This document shows, one piece after another, positions 7,896 to 12,354 of a stretch of 12,354 bases of DNA. The stretch comes from an uncultured Opitutia bacterium. Its GTDB lineage: Bacteria; Verrucomicrobiota; Verrucomicrobiia; Opitutales; UBA953. Where the stretch lies: positions 1 through 12,354 of the forward strand of contig CALNBE010000052.1 of NCBI GenBank assembly GCA_937874455.1. Direction: 5' to 3'. The notes below the pieces were generated by a model. That model saw nothing but the letters and a program-made list of their open reading frames with translations. It did not search any database and had not been told where the DNA came from. Made by a program: the position numbers and the translations under genes. How positions within the stretch are numbered: the stretch's first letter is position 1; every line of letters starts with the position of its first letter.

Positions 7896-7898
7896 TCA
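7896..7898 (-). other. In-frame TGA interrupting the CotH-type gene
   Basis: Codon 453 of the large gene reads TGA. The residues before it are K-S-N-L-P-M-E and those after it Y-D-A-H-G-Q, exactly where this family has an uninterrupted junction (SNLP followed by a short hydrophobic strand) between the chitobiase-like and CotH domains. Phase is unchanged, so this is a nonsense codon, not a frameshift. A single base change (for example TGG or CGA to TGA) explains it. Sequencing error, recent nonsense mutation or readthrough cannot be told apart from one sequence. I see no selenocysteine-type stem-loop. Confidence 0.9.
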
Positions 7899-9254
7899 TT
7901 CCATGGGCAGGTTGGATTTCCGGTTGGCGAGGGCGGAGGAAAGGAGGAGGTAGTGGGCGGTGACGGTCTGGCTACCGGCACCCGAGCTGTCGAAAATGGC
8001 CGCCCGGAGCAGTGTGGTGCTGCTGATGGTCAACGGGTTGGTGTAGAGCGTGGAGGTGGCGGTTGGCACGGAGCCGTCGGTGGTGTAGCGGATTTCCTGT
8101 CCCTCGGCGTTGCCGGAAAGGGTGAGGGAGAACGCGGAGGAAAAGGTGCCGGCGGGCTGGGAGAAGGAAACGGTTTCCATCAACAGCATGCCATCGCGGT
8201 CGGCATTGGTCGTCCCTGGAGTCGGCGTGGTGAAGTAGCCGGTTTGGCTGGTGCCCGTAGCATCGTAAATTTCGGCCCAAAGTTCGGGCGAGACGAGCAG
8301 GTCGGAGCTGGGCGCGTTGGCATTCAGTCCGTGAGCGGCGAGGGTGTTGGTGCCGGCGACCAGCAGGTTGAGCGCGGAGGAAATGTCGGTGACGCGGGGT
8401 TCGATGCCGTCGGTGTCGAAAACGATCGCGGTGGCGGAGGAGTCCCAAGCCAGCGTGGCGGGGGCGTTGGCTTGATCGACTGGAGTGCTGTTTGCGTTGA
8501 GAAAGATCGCGTAACCGTCGTCATAGCGGGTGCGCAATTCCAGTCCGTAAACTTGCGCGGGGTTGGTGATCTCGAACGTAGAGCGAAAGTAAACGGAAGT
8601 CCGCAAATTGTACATTTGCGATTCCACATTGGTGCCGATGTAGGGGGTGAGATCGACAGGCGAGGTACTCCGGTCAAAACCCACGCCGAGCGTGCCGGAG
8701 TTCCAGGAGGAATCGTCGAAATCCGGGGAACGCCAGGAGGTGCCCAACGAGTCGTCGGTTGGCACATGCACACGGGTGACGTCGCCAAGGCCCAGCAGTT
8801 TTACCCAAGTGCGCGGGGTGCTGGTACCATAGGAAATATCGGGGTATTGCGCGGGAAATGACGGGGAAAATTCGGTGGTGACGCTGCCGCCTGGTGAAAA
8901 AAGGCCGAGGTATTCTCCGCTAGTGGAGAGGGAAAAATTCGTGTGCAATTCCTGTCCGGCGGCACTGCGATTTTTGCCGGAGGCGAAGACAATCAAGTAT
9001 TCGCCTGGTTGCAGGGTGACAGCGGGGAAAGTCCATTGGGCGGGTTGGTCGGCCTTGTCGGTGAGCGTCCAGCCTTCGAGATTGACCGCGGAGGCGTCGG
9101 GGTTGTGAATTTCGATCCAGTCGGAGTAATCGCCATTCTCGTCGACCAAGGTCGATTCGTTCTTGGCCATGAACTCGGTGATGACGGGGTTAGCGAAAGC
9201 AGACAGGCTCAGGACGAGCAAACCTGCACCAAGGGTAAGCAAACGTAGGGGCAT
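7896..9254 (-). CDS. N-terminal part of giant secreted protein: signal peptide, lamin-tail and chitobiase-like domains
   Basis: 452 residues before an in-frame TGA. Residues 1-21 are a clear signal peptide (basic start, Leu-rich core, A-F-A before N-P), so the product leaves the cytoplasm. A lamin-tail domain covers about 22-125, with E-F-M-A-K-N-E, D-Y-S-D-W-I-E-I-H-N-P and G-W-T-L-T-D at its strands. A middle region (about 150-320) with Y-F-R-S-T-F-E-I and R-Y-D-D-G-Y-A-I-F-L-N is a jelly-roll-like module often found beside it. A chitobiase-like C-terminal domain spans about 362-435 (I-R-Y-T-T-D-G-S-V-P-T). The CotH kinase domain that should follow lies beyond the stop. With the TGA counted as a codon, the whole gene is 1,587 codons. 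The leader is A/T-rich without a Shine-Dalgarno sequence, and a 22-base palindrome sits 28 bases upstream. Role probably extracellular or cell-surface; substrate unknown. Confidence 0.88.
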   Translation of the reverse strand: MPLRLLTLGAGLLVLSLSAFANPVITEFMAKNESTLVDENGDYSDWIEIHNPDASAVNLEGWTLTDKADQPAQWTFPAVTLQPGEYLIVFASGKNRSAAGQELHTNFSLSTSGEYLGLFSPGGSVTTEFSPSFPAQYPDISYGTSTPRTWVKLLGLGDVTRVHVPTDDSLGTSWRSPDFDDSSWNSGTLGVGFDRSTSPVDLTPYIGTNVESQMYNLRTSVYFRSTFEITNPAQVYGLELRTRYDDGYAIFLNANSTPVDQANAPATLAWDSSATAIVFDTDGIEPRVTDISSALNLLVAGTNTLAAHGLNANAPSSDLLVSPELWAEIYDATGTSQTGYFTTPTPGTTNADRDGMLLMETVSFSQPAGTFSSAFSLTLSGNAEGQEIRYTTDGSVPTATSTLYTNPLTISSTTLLRAAIFDSSGAGSQTVTAHYLLLSSALANRKSNLPME

Positions 9255-9281
9255 GATTGATTAAGTGTTCAAAGTATTCGG

Positions 9282-9303
9282 GGCAAGCCAAGCTTGTTTT
9301 GCC
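9282..9303. promoter_or_regulatory. Operator-like 22-base palindrome between divergent genes
   Basis: The site reads GGCAA-N2-CAAGCTTG-N2-TTGCC. Eighteen of 22 bases are symmetric about its centre, with mismatches only in the two N2 pairs. It lies in the 167-base divergent region between the giant secreted-protein gene (start 28 bases away) and ogt (start about 120 bases away). Size and symmetry suit a dimeric helix-turn-helix regulator. It could instead form an RNA hairpin in the giant gene's leader. No confident promoter boxes were found next to it. Confidence 0.45.
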
Positions 9304-9421
9304 TATGGTCAATTGTTGCGAAGGGGATGGGAAAGATTATGTGATGAAATAGTGCTTGGCACCTTGGGAGTGGAGTCCCAGCTTGCGGTTACTCCTGCAA
9401 ATTTTGAATGATGCGACTGCC

Positions 9422-9967
9422 ATGAACACCACCTGCACTGCGCACTATCCTTCGCCTGTTGGAGAATTGTTGTTGGCGAGCGACGGGCAAAATCTCACCG
9501 GGTTGTGGCTGGCGGGGCAGAAGTTTTTTGCGGCCACCGCGGAGAAAATGTCGGAGGAAAACCCGGATCTGGCGGTACTGCGGCAAACTCGTGAGTGGCT
9601 GGACCGTTATTTTTGCGGCGAAAAACCACGAGGGGGGGAATTGCCCTTGGCCCCGCAGGGAAGCGCGTTTCGGCAGGCGGTTTGGAAAATTTTACTGGAG
9701 ATTCCTTACGGCGCGGTGCGCACCTACGGGGAGATCGCGGAGGAAATCGCCGGAAAGAACCATCGTTCGGGGATGTCGAGTCAGGCGATTGGCGGCGCGG
9801 TGGGGCACAATCCGATTTCGCTCATCATCCCCTGTCATCGTGTGGTGGGAGCGGGCGGCAGTTTGACCGGTTACGCTGGCGGACTGGCGAAAAAGATCCG
9901 GTTGTTGGAGCACGAAGGCGTGGACGTGTCGCAGTTTTTTATTCCGCGAAAAGGCACAGCGCTGTGA
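9422..9967 (+). CDS. ogt: Methylated-DNA--[protein]-cysteine S-methyltransferase
   Basis: 181 residues. The protein removes alkyl groups from O6-alkylguanine (and O4-alkylthymine) by transfer to its own cysteine, a single-use repair reaction in the cytosol. The active-site block I-I-P-C-H-R-V-V-G is at 135-143 with acceptor Cys138. Upstream, F-R-Q-A-V-W-K (83-89), I-P-Y-G-A-V-R-T-Y-G-E-I-A (94-106, DNA-binding helix region with the conserved Tyr and Arg) and G-A-V-G-H-N-P (125-131) are all canonical. The N-terminal part matches the short ribonuclease-like domain. There is no Ada-type N-terminal zinc domain, so Ogt fits better than Ada. The ATG at 9422 yields the normal Y-P-S-P-V-G-E-L start; the frame is open 22 codons further up without homology. 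No Shine-Dalgarno sequence. It is convergent with tsaE, 29 bases apart. Confidence 0.95.
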   Translation: MNTTCTAHYPSPVGELLLASDGQNLTGLWLAGQKFFAATAEKMSEENPDLAVLRQTREWLDRYFCGEKPRGGELPLAPQGSAFRQAVWKILLEIPYGAVRTYGEIAEEIAGKNHRSGMSSQAIGGAVGHNPISLIIPCHRVVGAGGSLTGYAGGLAKKIRLLEHEGVDVSQFFIPRKGTAL

Positions 9968-9976
9968 GGCGGAAGG

Positions 9977-9998
9977 AATTTTTCCGCAAAGGAAAATT
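9977..9998. terminator. Possible bidirectional terminator between ogt and tsaE
   Basis: AATTTTTCC and GGAAAATT flank a GCAAA loop, making an 8-pair A/T-rich stem with one bulged T. The site falls between the convergent ogt and tsaE stop codons and touches the last bases of tsaE. T-rich and A-rich arms could serve either strand. The stem is weak, so this is only a candidate. Confidence 0.3.
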
Positions 9999-10461
9999 AA
10001 ACGGACGGACAATCGATGAGCCGGAGGAAATGATTCCGATCGGCGGCGATATGCAGGTGGAGGTGCCAGGCGCCCTCGGGCAGGCGGTCGCCGAGTTTTT
10101 CCGGCCATTCGACGACCAGTGTCCAGGGCTCGCGGAGCAAATCCCAGAGCACCAGTTCATCGGCCTCGGATGGATCGCCGAGCCGGTAGGCGTCCATGTG
10201 GACCAGTTGACGGGAAGGAGAATCGTAGGTGGAGAAAATCGCGTAGGTTGGGCTGGTGACCGGGGTGGTGATCCCGAGGGCGCGGGCCAAGCCCTGGACG
10301 AAGGTGGTTTTGCCCGCGCCCAGATCGCCGTGCAGGGCGAGGGCGGTGTTGGCGGGAAAGTGGCGGAGGAAATTGCCGGCGAGGGCCATGGTTTCCTCCG
10401 CGGAACGGCTGGTCAGGCCGGCGCGCCAGTCGGCCAGGGAAATGTCGGGAGACGGATGCAA
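9997..10461 (-). CDS. tsaE: tRNA threonylcarbamoyladenosine biosynthesis ATPase TsaE
   Basis: 154 residues, the usual length. TsaE is the ATPase that works with TsaB and TsaD to add threonylcarbamoyl to A37 of ANN-decoding tRNAs. Walker A, G-D-L-G-A-G-K-T-T, is at 45-53. V-T-S-P-T-Y at 68-73 is the switch-like block. H-M-D-A-Y-R-L at 88-94 and V-V-E-W-P-E-K-L at 116-123 are the other family signatures (Walker B-like region). The start is probably TTG at 10459-10461; an in-frame TAG lies shortly upstream and no ATG is available before the A-E-E-T-M-A-L helix. It follows ilvC on the same strand but behind a strong terminator, so it needs its own promoter, which I could not identify. An inverted pair of GCGGAGGAAA words (10363-10401) lies inside. 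Confidence 0.94.
   Translation of the reverse strand: MHPSPDISLADWRAGLTSRSAEETMALAGNFLRHFPANTALALHGDLGAGKTTFVQGLARALGITTPVTSPTYAIFSTYDSPSRQLVHMDAYRLGDPSEADELVLWDLLREPWTLVVEWPEKLGDRLPEGAWHLHLHIAADRNHFLRLIDCPSV
10363..10401. repeat. Inverted pair of the GCGGAGGAAA word inside tsaE
   Basis: GCGGAGGAAA at 10363-10372 and its exact complement TTTCCTCCGC at 10392-10401 are separated by 19 bases. They can pair as a 10-base stem. In tsaE one arm encodes A-E-E and the other F-L-R, so the symmetry does not follow from a repeated peptide. It lies in the 5' third of the gene. Confidence 0.7.
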
Positions 10462-10546
10462 GCGGGAAAAGATTTCGGGCGAAGGCTAGGCGAGCGCGGG
10501 GGGATGGCAAGCGAGGTTGCGGAGGAAATGCGCGGGGCGCGCGGAC

Positions 10547-10578
10547 AAAAAAAGCCCGGCGAAAAACTTCCGCCGGGC
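10547..10578 (-). terminator. Intrinsic terminator of the ilvN-ilvC unit
   Basis: Read on the minus strand, GCCCGGCG and CGCCGGGC form a perfect 8-pair GC stem around a 9-base loop, followed at once by seven T residues. It starts 21 bases after the ilvC stop codon. This is a textbook Rho-independent terminator and separates ilvC from tsaE. Confidence 0.92.
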
Positions 10579-10599
10579 CGGGAGAAAAACTGCGAGGAT

Positions 10600-11634
10600 T
10601 TACTTCGCGGTGTAGTCGGCTTGGGAACCCTTGATGTTCTTTTTGGGAACCCAGGGCATGAGGCCGCGCAGACGCTGGCCGGTTTTTTCGATCTGGTGTT
10701 TTTCGCCGGCGGCGAGGAGCTTTTTGTAATTCTTCAGCCCGCCCTTGTATTCGGCGACCCATTCCTTGGTGAACTTGCCGGTCTGGATTTCCTTGAGGAT
10801 CTTTTTCATCTCGGCCTTGGTCTTGGCGTTGATCACGCGCGGACCGCGGGTGATGTCGCCGTACTTGGCAGTTTCGGAGATGGAGAAGCGCATGCCGGAG
10901 ATGCCGGATTCGACCATCAGATCGACGATCAGCTTCAATTCGTGCAAGCATTCAAAGTAGGCCATTTCGGGCTGGTACCCGGCCTCGACCAAGGTTTCAA
11001 AACCGGCCTGCACGAGGGCGCTGGCACCGCCGCACAGCACGGCTTGCTCGCCGAAGAGGTCGGTTTCGGTTTCTTCCTTGAAGGTGGTTTCGATGACTCC
11101 GGCGCGGGTGGCACCGATGCCCTGGGCCCAGGCGAGGGCGATTTTCTTGGCCTTCTTGTCGGCATCTTGGGCGACGGCGATCAGGGCGGGCACGCCCTTG
11201 CCCTCGACGTATTGGGCGCGGACGATGTGGCCCGGACCCTTTGGGGCGACCATGGCGACATTGATGCCGGCGGGTGCCTTGATCAGACCGGAGTGAATGG
11301 CCAGACCGTGGATGAAGAGGATGGTTTTGCCCTTGGCGAGATTGGGAGCGATGTCCTTGGCGAAGACCTCGGCCTGTTTCATGTCGGGGAGGGCGATGAG
11401 AATGACATCGGCCTTTTTGACCGCCTCGGCGGTTTCATAGACCGCGAAGCCCTTTTTCTTGGCGGCGGCGACGGATTTGCTGCCCTTGTACAGGCCGACG
11501 ATCACCTTGTGACCGCTGTCCTTGAGGTTCATCGCGTGGGCGTGGCCCTGGGAGCCAAAGCCGATCACGGCGAGGGTTTTTCCTTTGAGCGCGGAGCGGT
11601 CAGCGTCTTTGTCTTTGTAGACTTTAGCAGGCAT
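10600..11634 (-). CDS. ilvC: Ketol-acid reductoisomerase, class I
   Basis: IlvC converts 2-acetolactate (or 2-aceto-2-hydroxybutyrate) to the 2,3-dihydroxy acid in valine, leucine and isoleucine synthesis, using NADPH and Mg2+, in the cytosol. 344 residues, the short class I form. The Rossmann loop G-F-G-S-Q-G-H-A-H-A is at 25-34. The cofactor loop Y-K-G-S-K-S (49-54) keeps two serines for the NADPH 2'-phosphate. H109-G and H114 lie in the catalytic loop. P-K-G-P-G-H-I-V-R spans 131-139. Metal ligands are Asp192 and Glu196 in E-T-D-L-F-G-E-Q, plus Glu228 and Glu232 in F-E-C-L-H-E. The H-G-L-A-I-H-S-G-L-I stretch departs from the usual H-G-F-x-I-H-F-G-Q-I. It follows ilvN by 37 bases and is closed by a strong terminator. 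The leader is CAA-rich and lacks a Shine-Dalgarno sequence. Confidence 0.97.
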   Translation of the reverse strand: MPAKVYKDKDADRSALKGKTLAVIGFGSQGHAHAMNLKDSGHKVIVGLYKGSKSVAAAKKKGFAVYETAEAVKKADVILIALPDMKQAEVFAKDIAPNLAKGKTILFIHGLAIHSGLIKAPAGINVAMVAPKGPGHIVRAQYVEGKGVPALIAVAQDADKKAKKIALAWAQGIGATRAGVIETTFKEETETDLFGEQAVLCGGASALVQAGFETLVEAGYQPEMAYFECLHELKLIVDLMVESGISGMRFSISETAKYGDITRGPRVINAKTKAEMKKILKEIQTGKFTKEWVAEYKGGLKNYKKLLAAGEKHQIEKTGQRLRGLMPWVPKKNIKGSQADYTAK

Positions 11635-11635
11635 G

Positions 11636-11646
11636 ATGTGTTGTTG
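11636..11646 (-). repeat. Leader 11-mer CAACAACACAT upstream of ilvC
   Basis: On the minus strand CAACAACACAT ends one base before the ilvC ATG. The identical 11 bases occur at 12150-12160, where their last two bases are the AT of the ilvN start codon. No Shine-Dalgarno sequence exists at either gene, so an unstructured CAA-rich leader may recruit the ribosome instead. This role is inference. Confidence 0.5.
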
Positions 11647-11671
11647 TTCTGAGTTAGTTGGAAGTGCGGTT

Positions 11672-12151
11672 TTACACGCCGCGTTGCAGGGCGACTTGGC
11701 CGGTGCGGGCGAGTTCGGTGATGCCGTAGGGCTGGATGATTTTCAGAAAGGCGCAGACCTTGCGGTCATTGCCGGTGAATTCAATGATAAGGGACTTGTG
11801 CCCCACGTCGATGATCTTGGCGCGGAAGAGTCCGGCGATTTCGATGATCTCGGAGCGGGTTTTGGCGGTGGAATTGACCTTCACCACCACCAGCTCGCGG
11901 GCGACGTGATCGACCTCGGTGAAGTTCTGCACATCGATAACATTTACCAGCTTGTCGAGCGCACGGATGCAACGGTCCAGGGCGGCTTCATCCGCTACTA
12001 CCGTGGCCGTGATCCGGGAAAGTTTCGGGTCATGCGTGGGGCCGACATTGAGGGTTTCAATGTTGAAGCCCCGCCCGCTGAGCATTCCGGCGACTCTGGC
12101 CAGAACCCCGAACTTGTTTTCTACAAGTGCCGACAGGGTGTGTTTTTTCAT
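11672..12151 (-). CDS. ilvN: Acetolactate synthase small (regulatory) subunit
   Basis: IlvN (also called IlvH) binds the catalytic subunit IlvB, activates it and makes it sensitive to valine. 159 residues, the usual length. The N-terminal ACT domain (about 4-72) has L-S-A-L-V-E-N-K-F-G-V-L-A-R-V and R-G-F-N-I-E-T-L-N-V. Asn12, Gly15 and Asn30 align with E. coli IlvH Asn11, Gly14 and Asn29 at the valine site, so feedback inhibition is probably kept. The C-terminal domain includes E-L-V-V-V-K-V, I-I-D-V-G-H and L-A-R-T-G. The start at 12151 gives the family N-terminus M-K-K-H-T-L-S; the frame is open further upstream but there it overlaps the tRNA gene and is not credible. ilvB is not adjacent. 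The start codon lies 16 bases after the tRNA-Val CCA end. Confidence 0.95.
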   Translation of the reverse strand: MKKHTLSALVENKFGVLARVAGMLSGRGFNIETLNVGPTHDPKLSRITATVVADEAALDRCIRALDKLVNVIDVQNFTEVDHVARELVVVKVNSTAKTRSEIIEIAGLFRAKIIDVGHKSLIIEFTGNDRKVCAFLKIIQPYGITELARTGQVALQRGV

Positions 12152-12160
12152 GTGTTGTTG
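12150..12160 (-). repeat. Leader 11-mer CAACAACACAT at the ilvN start
   Basis: Second copy of the sequence found before ilvC at 11636-11646. It fills most of the 16 bases between the tRNA-Val 3' end and ilvN, after a TTTTTCTC stretch. Confidence 0.5.
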
Positions 12161-12244
<84 letters not shown>

Positions 12245-12251
12245 ATGGAAA

Positions 12252-12287
12252 GGGCGGGGATATTGAAAATGCGGCGGGGTGAAGCAA
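12252..12287 (-). promoter_or_regulatory. Candidate sigma70-type promoter for tRNA-Val (and ilvN-ilvC)
   Basis: On the minus strand TTGCTT (12282-12287) and AATATC (12259-12264) are separated by 17 bases, and transcription would begin about 8 bases before the tRNA. Each box matches only three consensus positions. The bases after the -10 box are almost all G/C (CCCGCCC), as at stable-RNA promoters under stringent control. Moderate to weak support. Confidence 0.35.
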
Positions 12288-12354
12288 GGAGAAATTAATG
12301 CGTTGGTAAGTGGCGGAATTGGGGGCCGTGCTTTCGGGGAAATGGCGACGGGGG

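Larger units (their letters stand above)
889..10528. repeat. Dispersed word GCGGAGGAAA, 16 exact copies
   Basis: Plus-strand copies start at 889, 1060, 1171, 1327, 3220, 5575, 7933, 8134, 8374, 9737, 10363 and 10519. Minus-strand copies occupy 2731-2740, 4850-4859, 5866-5875 and 10392-10401. Four more sites keep the last nine bases (around 668, 6797, 9552, 10022) and three more keep only GGAGGAAA (3435, 4632, 6225). Seven exact copies encode Ala-Glu-Glu in frame, five encode Ser-Ser-Ala from the opposite strand, two lie in a third phase (Gly-Gly-Lys in the CotH gene, Phe-Leu-Arg in tsaE) and two are intergenic (1327, 10519). None lies in ilvC, ilvN or the tRNA. Function unknown. Confidence 0.75.

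Noticed and set aside
7896..7898. Selenocysteine reading of the TGA
   Set aside because: CotH proteins have no known selenocysteine, and no convincing stem-loop follows the codon on the minus strand.
9595..11652. A 685-codon open frame on the plus strand across ogt, tsaE and ilvC
   Set aside because: It is antisense to tsaE and ilvC, both of which have full family motifs. Its Gly/Asp-rich composition is what a high-GC complementary frame produces.

Overview
The window reads as ordinary, gene-dense chromosome from a GC-rich bacterium, most likely a member of the Verrucomicrobiota. The best pointer is a very large secreted protein that joins a lamin-tail domain, a chitobiase-like domain, a CotH kinase domain, autotransporter-associated strand repeats and a C-terminal domain with a GDGISNLVRFALG-type motif, an architecture typical of that phylum. 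A small bacterial SET-domain protein and the near absence of Shine-Dalgarno sequences fit this, but the assignment is inference.

Layout. 1-1829 (+): an unrecognised protein, a class I SAM-dependent methyltransferase and an EVE-domain protein, all co-oriented. 1819-2082 (-): a small one-helix membrane protein whose 3' end overlaps the EVE gene. 2163-4477 (+): panB (pantothenate/CoA), gpsA (glycerol-3-phosphate for phospholipids) and a SET-domain protein, tightly spaced and probably co-transcribed. 4491-9254 (-): the giant CotH-type secreted protein, interrupted by one in-frame TGA at 7896-7898. 9422-9967 (+): ogt DNA-alkyl transferase, divergent from the giant gene across a 167-base region holding a 22-base palindrome. 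9997-10461 (-): tsaE (t6A tRNA modification). 10547-12287 (-): a promoter candidate, tRNA-Val(UAC), ilvN and ilvC, closed by a strong intrinsic terminator.

How the genes work together. IlvN is the valine-sensing subunit of acetolactate synthase and IlvC is the next enzyme of the branched-chain pathway; a valine tRNA sits 16 bases upstream of ilvN on the same strand. PanB uses 2-ketoisovalerate, an intermediate of that same pathway, but lies in a different transcription unit. ilvB, the catalytic partner of IlvN, is not in the window.

The most striking unexplained signal is not a gene. The decamer GCGGAGGAAA occurs 16 times exactly in 12.35 kb (12 on +, 4 on -), against about 0.03 expected by composition. 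It appears in coding and intergenic DNA and in all three reading-frame phases, and two copies form an inverted pair. It could be an uptake-, Chi- or segregation-type DNA word, although codon bias for Ala-Glu-Glu explains part of it. No stretch longer than 300 bases lacks a gene.
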